Below are positions 41,000 through 54,536 of a DNA stretch of 64,000 nucleotides, in pieces. The notes under the pieces are model-generated. The model was not told where the DNA came from. It made no database searches and saw only the letters and a list, made by a program, of their open reading frames with translations. The stretch spans positions 56,075,257 through 56,139,256 of the forward strand of contig CM044955.1 of NCBI GenBank assembly GCA_024516035.1. Direction: 5' to 3'. Source of the stretch: Bactericera cockerelli (Eukaryota; Arthropoda; Insecta; Hemiptera; Triozidae). The translations under genes were made by a program, and so were the position numbers. Every line of letters begins with the position of its first letter. Within the stretch, counting starts at the first letter, position 1.

Positions 41000-43650
41000 G
41001 TCGTTAAGAGTTACTTTCAAGAAGCTCTCTTGCTTTTGTACCCAGTCTTTCAAGTTTCTGCCGAGTAGTGTGCGAAATATTGTCGCTACGTGCAGAAATG
41101 GGGACTAACCATTCTCCTGTAAGTTGCTCATGATGCTATCATATTCATCACTATTCTTGTTATCAGAATTATATTCATTTTCAAGAAAACATCAATATGA
41201 TCAGCATATTATTATTAAACAATTTTGATCAAACTTTATTTACAATTTTTATATACAGGTACAGTGAGAGGGTATAATTAATTAAAGGTAGGTAAACAAA
41301 GTCTGATCAAGGGTGGTGATAATAATAATATGTAGTTTGACTATAATCATCATCAAAATTATCATCCAAATGATGCTTATTATTATATTCTTTAGTAGAA
41401 CTTTTGATTTATTGTGCAGAAAAAAACTTTTTGAACCATCCGTGCAGACTCAGAATGGTCAGTTGTACATAAAATAAACTGTTCGTGCCGTTTTTTTCTC
41501 AAACTTTTATCATAAATGTGACCATACTTTCTATTTCCTGTACAACGTGCTCAATTGTTCTTGCGGTTTTAAAACAATTTATTCGAGTGAAAAGTATATT
41601 TTTTTATCATTTGAAATGTATTCAGTTTTACTTCATGGGACAGGAGTCTAATACTTTTCCACCAAAGGACTTGGGGTTGGATAATATTATTAAAAGTATG
41701 CTTATTTGAATTGTTAGCCCGTACCTTTTGTATGATACATTATTAATGCGATATTTTTATGTTTTGTATTATGCTCAGGCAATACAAAAAAGATATTGAC
41801 ATCGTTTTTGTTTTTTACTTTCTTTGACACCAAGGTGTATTTTTTTTTAAACCAACTTCCTATATGTTTATTATAGATTAAAGCATTGTCTTCGACTGAG
41901 ACAATAGATATACACATTTTATTTTCTACCTCTTCTTTTATTTCTTCGTGTTTCTATTACTCTTCTTTATGGTTCACATTTCTCACCCTGCTTCATCTGT
42001 TAGCTGTAGAATTTTCTTTTTATTCTGACAAAAAGAATCTCGACAAATTGAAAGGTTTTCCTCGTGTTCCAATTCCGACCATTCAAGTTTTCCAAGTATT
42101 GGTTGGAAAATTCAATTACAGCTGCAAGGCTGTCGAGCTGTTTCATTATCCTGGTGCCATAATTGGTGCGAGCGTGTTGTTCACAGTTCAGGTTCCATTA
42201 GTGCCACATCCACACTTCATCACATCCTCACCTCCACACAAAACACGAGAAACAATCAAATAAAGTACGATTACAATAATTAATACCCCGTTCCCCTTGC
42301 CTCTGTTTCTTTCTTCAACTCTCTTGTTGTGTCTCGCATCCATTTTCTCTTTCTTTTTGTTCATACTCACACCTCTGATACTTTTCTTTCTCTCTTGCTC
42401 CCGTAATTTTCCTGCATTTTGCTCTTTTTCTCACACGTCTTTCATACATTCACTAATTCCATCATTTGAAATACACTTTCACTCATTAATTTCTTTTTCT
42501 CTGTCTCTTGTCTTCATCATTATATTTTATTTTTCTTTCTTTCAATTATTTCCTTATATTCATCCATAATATTATTTTGACTGTGAACATTTCTAGGACT
42601 TGTATCTTCTGTCTTCTCTTTTTACCCAACAAAATTTTCTTTTCATTCCACATGATGATTTTTATATAAAAATAAAATTTAAAATACTCAAAAATATAAA
42701 CATAAACCTGTTTAGGACTGCCAAGATTATTGACTTTTCGTTCAAACCAGTGCAGTGGTATAAACAAAGGTCATCAAAATAAATGGGTGTTTTTTTTATT
42801 ATTGATGATGTTAAAGTGTTCAGTTTTTACTTTCAAAATAGACAGATAATTTTAAATTACATCATATCAATATCCCTGACTTCTATAGAGTAAAAGACTT
42901 AACAGACTTGTCTCGACAACTGTAAAAAAGGCATATCAAATTCTATTCTATCGCTTCTACATTAATTTTTCCTATCTCAACTATTATTACAATGTTTTCA
43001 TAATCTCATTTCTTCTTTCTATTCGTTCAAATCATATTCTTCAATTTATTACAAACCTATTTTGTCGCATTAAATCCATTCTTCACTCTTGAACAATTTA
43101 TTTCATTTCTTTTTAAGTGTTTCAAGTTTTCTTATTTTTATTATTTTATTTTTCTCTCTCTTCCCTAATAAGTCTAATAACACTCCGAAATCTCATACCA
43201 TCTTGTTTTTCAGAACCACTTTTTCCTCTATCCCTTTTCAACATTCTCTTCTTTTCCATCTGCACTTCTTCACGAGAGATATAATCTAATAACGGCTATA
43301 TCTTGCTGAACAACTTGCGAGCTGTGCAAACTAATTACATCCTCGCTGTATCCTCAAGATAATGGATGAGATAAAGGAACCAGAGTGCAGGATGTCCTTT
43401 CATTTTGTTAGGTTCCATTGGGACAAACAAATCCTGAGAAGGTATGTTTGAATTGTACGGTATACATTGTAGCTATTAATGAACATGTCATGTTTGTGAC
43501 GAAAAAATGGTATCCTTCTATTTTGTAATGATCAAAAGATAAAAATTCAACAAGTTGCAATCTTTTGCTTTGTTACAAAAAATATTTTTAAGAGCAGGAA
43601 AAAGTTTTTTTTTTGAAAAAGGATTCAATCCAATGGATACCCACTTTTAC
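41000..43650. other. Intron sequence, no gene recognised
   Basis: AT-rich. 42,280-42,560 and 43,010-43,270 are pyrimidine-rich. Frames up to 125 residues (41,886-42,263) have no recognised domain, no signature of selection that I can see, and no splice-consistent neighbours. Confidence 0.5.
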
Positions 43651-43699
43651 AATGAAAATCTATATTTGCCTAGAATTTTTTTTTTATTCTTATCTTAAA

Positions 43700-44720
43700 T
43701 AAGGAACGTATGACCAAAATTGATACATTTATTTCACATATTATGGAGTATGGTATGTAGACCATAGTTTGTTTTCAAAGAATGGGTCCGTTGACATCTG
43801 TTTCGTGGTCCTTGATAGGGATAATTTCTTCAAGAAGTGCCTAAATTGATTTGGTATCACCAATTATTTTTATCACTCACTACTTCTCTCCTTTTGTTAT
43901 TGCCGCATTCTCGCCACAGGCCCAAATGCACCGCAAGCGCCGCTTCTTTATTGTTATCTCTTTTTAGGAACATCTTGCTAATATGGCCTATTCTAATTTT
44001 ATTAATATCTTGAAACTTTTGGAACTCGGTTCCAATACCGAATATTGGTTCCTATTGAGACACTTAACATTCATATGTGACTGATAAAATTATTATCTGA
44101 AGTGACGATTACGAATCATGAGATATATCCGGACCGTAAGTAAGTGAATAGATCACTCCTTGGGCTAGAGTTTGAATACCAGTTTTTTCAAATATCTATT
44201 TAAACTGTAAGAATCGAAGACAAAAAGTAATAATTTATTTATATGATTATAGGTAGGTATGTAGACGATATTTTGTTCTCTATAGAATGGGCTCAATAAT
44301 GACATATATTATCAGTGGTCCCTTGATAGGGATTGTAGATTTTGAAAGTCCCTAATTTCTTTGCCTATTCCATCCAATATTTCTCTTTCCTCTCTTTTTC
44401 TCTCTCTCTTTCTTTCTCTCTCTCTCACTCACTCACTCACTCACTCACTCACTCACTCACTCACTCACACTCACTCTCTCTCTCTCTTTCTCTCTATCCT
44501 GTACATCTGCTATATCCCTATTTTAATTTTATTAATACTACGCTGAAAACTTTGAACAATCCTTTCAATACCAAATATGTGTTCCTATGAGAGACGATAA
44601 CATTGATATGTACTGGATAAAATTATTATCTGATGGAACATTATAATCAGAGATATACCGGACTCGTAAAGTAAAGTAAGTAGTGATATACTTCTCGGCC
44701 CTATCAGTTTAATACCAGTT
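43700..44720. repeat. Degenerate 0.5-kb tandem duplication
   Basis: Markers such as GGTATGTAGAC (43,752 and 44,256), TGGTCC(C)TTGATAGGGAT, AATTTTATTAATA (43,994 and 44,524) and ACTGGATAAAATTATTATCT recur with a 500-530 bp offset. The second copy carries a (CACT)11 microsatellite at about 44,424-44,468 where the first has only CACTCACTAC, so the expansion came after the duplication. Confidence 0.75.
44424..44470. repeat. (ACTC)n tetranucleotide microsatellite
   Basis: About 11 units flanked by CT repeats on both sides (44,396-44,500). Confidence 0.95.
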
Positions 44721-45559
44721 TTAGTAAACTATAGTCTATTCCAAAACTATTTTTGGAATTTCTAAATTTCCTTTCTAAATAATATTATTGACAAAGGTCA
44801 ATAGATATATCTTAATTTTGTAATTAGAAATTTAAAAATCAAATTTTCGCGTCTCTCCAAATTTTGATCTTTGAAATGCCTCAGAAACTGTGTTCCTCTG
44901 AAAGGCTATTGTAGTTATTGATCTTTGTACCTACTGATAGTAGGTAAAGGAACCAAAATAAAATAATAAAAAAATCAGGAGAAAGAAAATACAGTTTTTC
45001 TGTCTGGATTATGAAATGAAATTAACCAAATTGTAAGAAAATGTATACCTACGTTTTTCATAGAGTTTCTAGCAAATAAATATAAAATTAATATCCATCC
45101 AACTTATTAAATATTAGAAATTAGATGGCTCCAAAGTAAAACTATCGAAGGCCTAAATTTTCTTTTGATGTGCTTCTTGCCTTGAAGAAGCAAAAGGGTT
45201 GAGTCCTGGGTCGAATTCATTTTCATTATTATATTATGAGTTTGGGTAAAAGTCCTGCAGACGTTGGTTTCAATGTTTGAGAACATGACAATTTTCCCAA
45301 AAACTAAAAAGGTCAGCGCCACAGAAAATTGTGAAAGGAATTTCTTTAATTCCGTTGGGAGCCGTCGGATTATGGGTTTAATATTGTCATCTTAATACAG
45401 ATCTTGAGGAAGCTTTAGAAACCAATATAGTTCTTGGTAAATTCCGACGGTGTCATTTCGAGGATAACGCGTTTTTTGATTTATTTAATACTCAGAGAAG
45501 TTGTAATCGAGACTTCAAGGGGATGAATATTTTAGAAAAACGTAGAAATCGAAACAACC

Positions 45560-45753
45560 GTCCAGCGAAGTTAAGGATTTGAATGTGACCATTTCAATTC
45601 ACGACCTCGTGATTTTGGCTGTTCCTTGCCCAACTTTGGCTGGATGAGGTTAAGTTTAGTAGATAGTTTGTGAGTTTCAGAGAATGGAGGATAAGGATAA
45701 AACCACTGTCGTGACGTAACCATGCAGTTGAAAGCGACGTTAAACAAAAAAAA
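45560..45753 (+). mobile_element. 5S-derived SINE, 5'-truncated
   Basis: Starts in the 5S part (TCCAGCGAAGTTAAGGATTT, GAATGTGACC), has a diverged core, and ends CATGCAGTTGAAAGCGACGT TAAAC plus A-run. A further piece with GCAGGTTTGTAAGCTTTC at about 45,910-45,955 may belong to another diverged copy. Confidence 0.75.
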
Positions 45754-46009
45754 GCATGAAGATGAACCCGTTAATAAACCAGTTCTTATAAGACCGTGCA
45801 GCGAGTTAAGAAATGTGCAGTGAGGTGAGGCCTCGGTGGGTGACCCCAAGGTACAATCCTTTATTGGTGTTTCCAGAATAAACCATGCTGGATCGTGGTC
45901 AATGTGTGTGGCAGGTTTGTAAGCTTTCTATGAAAGAGGTCTAAACCCCCCCGACTTACATGAGCTTATAATGTTAGAGAAATTTATTTCAAGCTTAATA
46001 GAAAAAAAT

Positions 46010-46150
46010 CATTAGTCTAGCTAGGGACTGTTATAAACAGACATTAGGCCAGCAGGCTGCTAGAGGACCTACTAAACAGGGAGTTGTTTAATAGATTGGC
46101 TGGGGGGCCATACATAAAAAATAGTCCAGTAGGCTGCCTGGGGGCTATGA
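46010..46150. repeat. Decayed units of the 38-bp tandem repeat
   Basis: Recurring GTCTAGCTAGGGACTGTTAT, GGCTGGGGGGCCAT and CCAGTAGGCTGCCTGGGGGC, as at 25,979. Confidence 0.6.
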
Positions 46151-46159
46151 AAAAGTAGT

Positions 46160-49040
46160 TATTATTTCAGCAATTTTAACCTGCAGAGCAATTGCAATCA
46201 ATATTTTGAAGTACAATATTTTGTTTTTTGAAAAAAAAAAAAAATCTCGTCCATATTCTTTTTTGCTGTATCTTTACCTATACTTAAAATTAAACTTAAA
46301 ATTTCATAGAAAAATATAATTTAATTACAACCCATATTTTATTTTATCTGAAATAGAAACAAATAAATAAAAGATTCATAAGCTCTCATAATGTTCACCT
46401 ACCCAATTTAACAGAAACTTCATTGTAAATGAAAGTGGTGGAGGTTAGGCAATAATAGTCATAATAAAATATATGATAAATAATGCTATTAATAAAAGCA
46501 AAGGAAAATGAGAAGAGAAAAGTAATTCTGCTGAGGAGGTGCGCTCATGTGGACTATCTTACTCCTGACACTCGTGCCCTTGTAGGGAAAACAAAATAAG
46601 TTACCCCTCGTTTCCGTACATTCCCGCTGTCCTAACTTACCTCCGCGTCTCCCTACTTTCCCCACACGAAAATTCCAAGTGTGGAATCTATGCGGTGAAA
46701 TATAGCGGCAGATTTGTTGCATCAGGGTTCCTCTTTTTCCACACTCTTTGCATGTTGTTAAGTGGAGCAGATTTCTTTCTTTACAATGTTGTCCCACTTT
46801 CGCAACCTCCAGGGACAACGTTGGCGTGATTTATGACGTTGGAATAAATAAAATTGCAGTTCCTCGTTTTTATTTCTCTTGTTTAAGACTGAGGAAAATT
46901 AAGATAGGGGAACGCAGGGTTGAGCAATGGGTTTCCTTATGACCCCAGAGCAGCAGAGATAAAATGAATTGGCTCTACCAACAGTTTGAACATGGAAAAT
47001 TAAGTACAGTTTTTTGCTTACCAAGCAGATGTTTCTCTTTTGAAATCCGGAAACAGGTTCAAAAGTAAGTGGGTATGTATTTTTAAAATTGTCCTCAGCA
47101 GCTTGTCTGCCCCTATGGGAGTGCTATCATTGGATTGCTTCTCCCTCATGTTATTTTCGTTACCTAACTTTTCAATCAATTAAAAATTACAATTGTATTT
47201 GTGATGTTATATTGTAGATTGTAAATAAATAAATTACTAAAAAAATGTCTTTAATTCGAAAATCATCGGGTGTGTCATTAATATAAAAAAATTCTCCCAG
47301 GGACTGTCCTTCCACAAGGGAACCGAGGATGCAAGAAGCATTTCCTCTTCGAATGGCTAGACCAATTTTTTGCTAAGGAAAATGATTGGAACGAGGATCA
47401 CCCATTAGTTACTAACTTTTAGTGTCCATGGTTATGTCATGGTGGTGGAAGGATAGATCGGAGTATTAACCCCTTGGACACCCAGAAGCAATTTTCTGGG
47501 CTCCTTCCGTGTCCTGTGTGTGTTGTATTGTCTAGTGTTGTTTATGTATAAAAAAACTCACTAATAATAAATAATAAAAAAAAAACACTCATTTAAACTT
47601 AACATTGTATTTACCTTTTCTTCAAAAATTAACAGTTTGTTGTTGTTAAGAGACGTTTCTTTTAAAGTTATAGCTTTTGTGAAACAAAAAGACAAGTTTA
47701 AAAAAGAAGTTTTCATTACTTCTTCTTAAATTTATTTACTGAACTTAAGTTGTCACTTAGAGTATGAGTTGGTTATTGGTACTTTATTGTTTATTCGTCA
47801 CAAAATCACTTTTTGGTTTAAAGTTTCAAAGTGAAAGTTTCGCAAGTATAAAGTTTGCTAGGTAAAGTTTATTAGTTTTGAACGAAGTATCATTACTCGT
47901 TGGGTAATGCGTTTAGGATACAAGAATTAATCCATTAATATTTTAAGACTCTTGTTTTTGGAGAATTATTTGCGCTTCAACATTTCCCCTGGACGAAAGT
48001 GCACTTTGGGAGTTTTATTTGATGGACGTTGATACAGCATTCAATTCACTTAGTAGCATAGGTACTTAAATTTATATGTACGACATTTGTTTGTATATTG
48101 AGATGATATAAGTATTTCTTGGATTGTGTATGAACATTGACAGGATATGAATAACTTTTGATTGAGTGTTTTCTGATTCTAATAGTTTTCTCGTCCATTC
48201 TAAACATTTCTCTTTCCGACTTAAGAATTTTTTTGTGTGTGTAATTGTCTCGAAAATTAAGATTATTTGAGAGGGATTTTCCTTCTATTCTCTGTAAATT
48301 TATAAGTCAACTTCGCCCATTTTGTTTTGATCCAGAATGGCCAACACCACGGCGAAGGTTCGAACCTATCGTTCGGGTGAACTTTAGGTGCCACCCACAG
48401 TGCGTTTTGGTATTTCATTTTTTTTAAACTCGCTGAACGTTATTCATTATTAGCAACCTTACAATAACTTGGTGAATACGCCATCGACGCGAAACTGACT
48501 AAAATAAAATCACAATTCTAATCGGGTGGCAACAAATACCCTAGTCTCTACACCTACAAAATTATAGTTACCATAGGGTCTAGAGCTAAGTTGTGGTATC
48601 GAACTGGTGAAACTTAGATAAAATGGGAGTTATAAGAAAACCGATCGTTACACCAATAGCACAAAAGAACATCTTCCAATTTCCAGCTATCCTGTAGATC
48701 TTGAGTGCAGCATAAACTGAAAACTACAATCCCTTCTTTTGTACTTGTTTCACAAACAATGAAATTTTCAAAACTCAAATCGTAAAAGTGAAAAGTACCT
48801 GCATCTTTAGCTTCATTCATTATTCCTTAAGCAAGAACTCTTCTTTAACAGAAGAGTTCATGTCGTGAAACTCCACGTTTCTCAAGAACATTCTACAATG
48901 TACCAGCATTGTACCTAAGGAACTATGTAAGAGTATTGTAGAAACTTTGTTCTCCTTTTTAATTACAAAGGTAACGTTGAACATTATCTTTGTCTAAAAA
49001 TGGAAGTCTTCATCAACGGTTTTATGTTGCAAATAGTTAA
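46160..49040. other. Intron sequence, no gene recognised
   Basis: AT-rich. A less AT-rich island at 46,540-46,940 has open frames of 109 (-) and 64 (+) residues but no recognised domain or start context. Confidence 0.5.
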
Positions 49041-49044
49041 TCTA

Positions 49045-49200
49045 GTTACCGACCTCAGTAGCTTGATCGATAGGCGACAAACTTGTAACCTGGAGGTCGG
49101 TGGTTCAAGTCCCGGTTTCAGCGTTGATTTAGTAAAGCGAGTTTGAGTAGTTGTGATATCTCGAAAGTGATTAACACTAATATGAAAACTTTTAACTCTT
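49045..49200 (+). mobile_element. tRNA-derived SINE, family 1
   Basis: ACCGACCTCAGTAGCTTGAT, CTTGTAACCTGGAGGTCGGT, GGTTCAAGTCCCGGTTTCAG (B box), then GTTGTGATATCTCGAAAGTG. Confidence 0.82.
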
Positions 49201-49359
49201 TAAGTTAAACTATTTTCTTAATACAGCTAACCGAAACAGATGTTCCAAAGAAAATCATGACGGATGGTTTCTCATTAAGATTTGAAGAATGCATCCATGT
49301 AGTAGATAAGTACTTGGTCTCAGCACGGCTTCAACGCAGTCCAATTTTTTGTCTATTTA

Positions 49360-49565
49360 CTTGGGTTGTTACAGAGTCATTTCTTGTGAGGAAAAATGAG
49401 TAACTATTTGTATGGATAGGTTCACCGCTGTTAAAAATTATTTCCACTTCCCCACATTTTTTTTTATTAAGATGAGTAGTGATTCATTGCCTTTTTTATT
49501 TCGTAGCTAACACGGGACCTTCCGCATGGCAAGCGAGTGCTTAACCACTGAGCTATTCGTGAGAT
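49360..49565 (-). mobile_element. tRNA-derived SINE, family 3 relative
   Basis: On the minus strand: CGAATAGCTCAGTGGTTAAG (A box), CACTCGCTTGCCATGCGGAA, then a decayed B box (GGTCCCGTGTTAGC). CTTGTGAGGAAAAATGAG at the left recalls the family 3 body. Confidence 0.6.
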
Positions 49566-49569
49566 TTTT

Positions 49570-50820
49570 ATTAGCATTTTCTTCCTAATCAAAAATGTGG
49601 CTTTGTCTTAAGTGTTGTTTCATAATATATATTAAAATAATTTTTGTCAAGTCAGTATTGAGAAGAAATTATTAGAAAAAAATGCTATACCTTTGTGGAC
49701 TTAAGTTTATATTTTCAGTATTATTTTAAATAATAAGGAAATGTAGGTTTCTGACTCAAACTTTTAAACTTGAATTTGACTATTACCTTCGCTCTTAGAC
49801 TTTTCAGGCCAAAAGATAATGACACAATTCGTTGGTTCCTTAGTTAACGAAATGGAGCGCATGGAGTCGTAAAATGTGAAGTGCCAGGAGCAAACAGCTT
49901 CAAGCATGAGGGAGAGCTGGACCAAAGGCATACTCTACTATTTGCGCTGTATTTTTTGCTCTATTAGACATGTTTCAACACACCCAAGGTACAATTAATA
50001 ATTTTTGTTATAGTTTTTCCTGTTCTAAATTGTCCACAATTATTTTTTCAGTCATAATTCAACACACCCAAAGCATAATTCATATATTTGCTATAGTTTT
50101 TCTGCTCTAAATTTTTATAGAACTAATTTTTCAGGTTTGAATACACCCAGTATTCCACAATATCTGCCTAACCAAACGCGATGCTTGCCAGGGAAATTTC
50201 CTGTTGAGCGGCTAATGTTTATCAAAAGTTTGAAGCGAACTACCTCCATTATAAGACTCATGCTCCTAGGTTCAGTAATTTCAGCATCCGGGGCACCTCA
50301 TTCTGCTACACAAGTGTCTACCGAAGTTAAACGTTCAAGTGTGCGGGAAATTTTCAGAAGACTAGATAAGTGTGCAAATTATTCAGAATGTTCTGATGGC
50401 ATTATGCAGATGAGCTTCAAGTTTTTTGCCCCGGTAGGCTTTACAGGGCTCCCTTGTTTATAGAGCTTTTAGCTTTCTCAAAGCCATTCCAGAGGAACTT
50501 TCAAGCATGCGACATCTGCTGCTTGGGCCCTGGAGCACGTCTTCTGAAGTATGCTACAAGAAATGTATGCTGCAATAAGCTCTCTTAAGAAAAAGAAGAA
50601 AAGACGTCATTGATATAAATTAAGTTCCTCTGAAGAGAGTTCTGTTTTATTTTGACACTTTTTTCATGTTTCCGTCAGTTGAGAAACTTGCTTCAGTTTG
50701 GAATCTTAAAACATGGCGTGGACAGGACAATCAATTGCCTCTGTAGAATTTTGTCTTTAATGAGTCATTACTTGGAGGTAATCCATTCACTGCTGGAAGC
50801 AACAACTGACGGACATGTAT
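49570..50820. other. Intron sequence, no gene recognised
   Basis: The 108-codon frame at 50,137-50,463 is the longest; I recognise no domain. Two similar lines with TTCAACACACCCAA (about 49,975 and 50,057) show an 82-bp tandem duplication. Confidence 0.5.
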
Positions 50821-50824
50821 GATT

Positions 50825-50940
50825 GTGAGCTCCAGCCTTCAGTATTGTAACGTTGGTAACTACTTGTGTTTCAGAGGTGAGTTCAAATCCCTATTTGGCA
50901 AAATTTTCAAACAAAAATTCCGTCACATCCCAAGTAGCTA
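50825..50940 (+). mobile_element. Possible tRNA-derived SINE head
   Basis: AGTATTGTAACGTTGGTAAC and AGAGGTGAGTTCAAATCCCT resemble A and B boxes at tRNA-like spacing. The downstream body is not matched to a family here. Confidence 0.4.
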
Positions 50941-51004
50941 GAGGAAGTATTTTCGGCTCAACTAAGGCTGCTTGAAGTCCATGTTGATACCTGAATTACC
51001 TAGC

Positions 51005-51168
51005 ATTGGTAGTTGCTATGGTTACGGTGCTGGACTTGTAATTTAAACAATCTAGCGCATGGATTCTTGGAATTTTTCCTGATTTATTTGAGACTACCAC
51101 ATAATGGTAGAAAAAAATATTTTGAGCATTAATCTCGCCTGTTTCCTACCACACTGAAGAGTATTTTA
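51005..51168 (+). mobile_element. SINE family 2, diverged copy
   Basis: GTTGCTATGGTTACGGTGCT head, ACTACCACATAATGG, GAGCATTAATCTCGCCTG and TACCACACTGAAGAGT tail. Confidence 0.65.
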
Positions 51169-52595
51169 TGAGTACATCGCCCACTATGAAGAAACTGTTC
51201 ATATTTGCTGCAGGGCGGGTGACCAACCGTTCAAAGGCGAAACAAATGGCACAGACAATTCGCCTCCAAAAGTAGCTACCACTGTACCAGGACACACGAT
51301 TTCACTAAAAACATTTCATTTTCCCTAAACTATGCTTATCCCTCTAGGACACTCAATAAACTGATGCACAAATGCACACACATTCAAGAGATTGAAGTTT
51401 TAGTGTTTTACACCACATCTCTGGAAAATAAAGAAAGAAACCCCCAGCGGGAGGGATGAAACAATGTCGCATTCAATTTTATCACAAAGACATGAACAGA
51501 ATAGACGAAGAAGAAATTTCTTTTGTTTTAAACTTGTAGCTTGTGGTTCACATTAAACTTATGTGTCTTCATCACTAACCTATAAGACTATATTATAGAT
51601 TTTCTTTTGTAGCAACTTCTACCATGTCATTTTAACCATCAATTGAAAATCGAGGTTTCGGAAATAAAATTCCTGGAATTTAGGGTAAGTATAAGTAGGT
51701 ACTTGAAAGGGAAAAAATGGTAATGTGTTCAAGAGAAAGTTATTACCTGAGATGTTGTATAACTATTAAGTTGAAAAACACCGCTTTGATTTAATAGAAG
51801 CTAGATTTCCTGAGAACTTTGATGCTCAGAGCTCCAAAATAAATAAATATAAATAAAACTAGAGTCATTCATCATTGCAATAGCAGATTAGTCGTAGGAA
51901 AGCTCTTATTTAGCTTGATATATCAATATCATGGACCATTTGATACGGGGATTTCATTTACCTACGGGATTAAGTTAACATCACCCAATCTTAGTTTGGC
52001 TCAGAAAAAACCATCAGCATCAACGAATCTAAAGATTCTAACCTGGGGGTCATCATCATTTCTTCACCCTGCTGGACGTTGCTTGACTTGCATGATCTTA
52101 AGAGATCTTTGAATTTGACGTGCTATCGACGGCGACGGTGACTGGTCAAGGTCATTAATTGAATAGTGATTAAATCATTATGATTGGTAAAGATATTTTT
52201 ATTAAAGTGCCTAACAGAAAAAAAAAGATATTTTTAGCCTCTCATAGGTAGCCTCTTTACATTTAATGAACATATTTTTATTCCATGGACCAATAAGTAA
52301 TGGAGAATTTAAATGCCTCAAAATCTGTCCCGTAAATTCGGACATCTTGGTTAATTGTAACGCAGATTAAATCACAACAATAAGAGATTAATTTTTTATT
52401 CTTACATCCTTAAGAAGGTAATAACGGGTGGCACATTGGATAGTTTGTTATGGACAGAATTATTACCCACAAGATATTATACGTTATGACGTCCCCGTTA
52501 CTTATGCCTCTTTGGTCGAATCTAATTTGGTTGAAGAAACACGTCTACACTCACACAGATATTATCCATAGAGTATAGAGATTTAGAAATAAGAA
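51169..52595. other. Intron sequence, nothing recognised
   Basis: AT-rich; no supported feature. Confidence 0.5.
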
Positions 52596-52600
52596 TTCCT

Positions 52601-52800
52601 GATTTTTTTTTTTTTTTTTTTTAGAGAGGAGGTCAATCTTCTTGCAATTCAAGACGAACACCAGGACCATCTCTGGCTCTGGTGGACAGTGTGAGGTTTA
52701 GGCACTGAAAACGATGTGCCATACCCACTAAACATCCTCCTCTCTTTCTAATCTCCGTACCCTGGAACTGTTGCATAACATTACTTCAGGGTACGAGATG
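52601..52800 (-). mobile_element. Unclassified SINE-like element with poly(A), copy 1
   Basis: On the minus strand it starts near GTACCCTGAAGTAATGTTAT, passes CAGTTCCAGG and AGAGGAGGATGTTTAGTGGG, and ends in a run of about 20 A. A plus-strand copy is at 54,303-54,478. The A-tail suggests retrotransposition; the head is not recognised. Confidence 0.65.
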
Positions 52801-54300
52801 ATAAACTCCTAATTTAGAGACCTGCTTCCTTCCTTATTACCATCATTCTGTTTTATTCTCATTATTTCTTTTAACATTTTTTCTATTGCGTTCCAGTTGT
52901 TTTCATTTTCCAGCATTACTCTTATTATGTTTCCCGGTGTTAGAGTCCTATTTGTTAGTTGCAAAGAATTCCTGATGGGAACATCCATATTAATAATTTT
53001 ACGTCACTCGAGTCCACCAAATCTTGAAACAGACTTTAGGAATTAGGCAAAGTAAACTGTAATCTTGCCTAAGTGTGTAACCGTAACTTGTACTTAACTT
53101 TGTCCAAAACAACAACCACCAACCATGATGGTGGTTTGTTGACTGAAAACTTTGCAAACACAAGCATCGGGACATCATATTTGAACACTCCGAGGACACC
53201 CCCCCCGCCCGGAGCCGTCTGCTGCAATGTTTGTGTTTCATTTGAGAGCAGTTTTCCAACTTTTTTTGCAAGCCTCCTTGTATAATCCTTGCTTTAATAT
53301 TCCGAAACTTTGAAAGCTTTCTTGCCCCGGGTATTAGTTACAGGAAAAGTTTGGAGGGCCTATTACGGGGAGGGGTTGTCTCATGGGACATAAAAGTACA
53401 TCCATACCCTTGTTGAAAGTTGGAACTAGAGTTTGGGAACTTGTACGTTACAATATGCTCTTGTTTGGGATTTGAATGTGACTAAAAAACACGAATTTCA
53501 TAGAAATATATGCACGGAACGTGGAGTTGGGTACAAATTTCTGATGTTTATTGTTTGATTTTGATGAATCTACGCTTCATGAGATATGCGATAGTGTCCG
53601 TGTACATAAGTGTTTACCTATAATGGTGTATAAATGTAGCTATCAAATAATTGTATATTTTAAAACAATTGAGTCTTTGACCAGAGTCTTGGTTTTTTTT
53701 TCTTCAAATTAACGGGTTACATCCATGTGTATGGTATGTCGATCCTCCGAACATACTATCCTCCTCCTTGGCGTAATTTATGTAGCTATTAGATTATGCT
53801 ATTGAAATGATTGAAAATGACAATGTTTAAGTAAGTGGTGACTAAATTAGGTATGTTCGGTGAACAGTTTTTCACACAGTATTCTATTAATCTAATAATT
53901 ACGTATATTATATAGGTATGATAATTTCTTCTATTTTAAAAAGTAAGTTCAATGTAAACAAGCATCTTACAGGAGTTTTCTTTATTTTTTCAGGTCTGCT
54001 TAGTAATGGATTTCAAAATTGACTTTAAATTACAAATAAACAAAAATTGTGGAGATTGCCCTGGACATTTTCATCACCATTGATTAAACTTTATTTAAGT
54101 TACTTCAATGTTTTTTTGTTCTATTGCATTTTATTTATTGTGATTAAACTTTATTCGAAATTGTTTAGTAATACAACACTTTCCTTATTATAGTTTTAAT
54201 AGACAAAATAGGGCAAAATTAATAGACAAAATCGAGAACTTAAATCATCACTAAACATTAGTTTTCCCCTCCTAAGACAATAACCAAAATCTGAACTTAG
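52801..54300. other. Intron sequence, nothing recognised
   Basis: Contains a short GC-rich patch with CACCCCCCCCGCCC at about 53,199-53,212; no gene. Confidence 0.5.
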
Positions 54301-54302
54301 CT

Positions 54303-54478
54303 GTATCCTGAAGTAATGTTATGTAACGGTTCCAGGATACAGATGTTAGAGGAAGAGTTGGTTTTAGTGGGTGAGAGTGCACTGTTATCAGCACAAATAA
54401 ATCCCATACCGTTCACCACCAACCTGAGGTGTTCGTCTTTAAAAGATTTCTTCTCTTCTTAAAAAAAGTAAAAAAAAA
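54303..54478 (+). mobile_element. Unclassified SINE-like element, copy 2
   Basis: TATCCTGAAGTAATGTTATG, AACGGTTCCAGGATAC, GAGGAAGAGTTGGTTTTAGT, ending in an A-rich tail 59 bases from the donor of mGluR exon B. Confidence 0.65.
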
Positions 54479-54536
54479 GCTCCACAGAGGTATTAAAAAC
54501 ATCTATTAATTCCACCCTGAGAGCTACTAAACTCAC

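Noticed and set aside
41886..42263. 125-codon plus-strand frame
   Set aside because: Hydrophobic, AT-driven composition; no domain and no supporting signals.
46489..46818. 109-codon minus-strand frame with Cys pairs (CKERN, CKECGKRG)
   Set aside because: Cysteine spacing does not fit a zinc-finger consensus and there is no supporting context.
50137..50463. 108-codon plus-strand frame
   Set aside because: Balanced composition but no recognisable domain, no splice-compatible neighbours and no conserved context; insufficient to call a gene.
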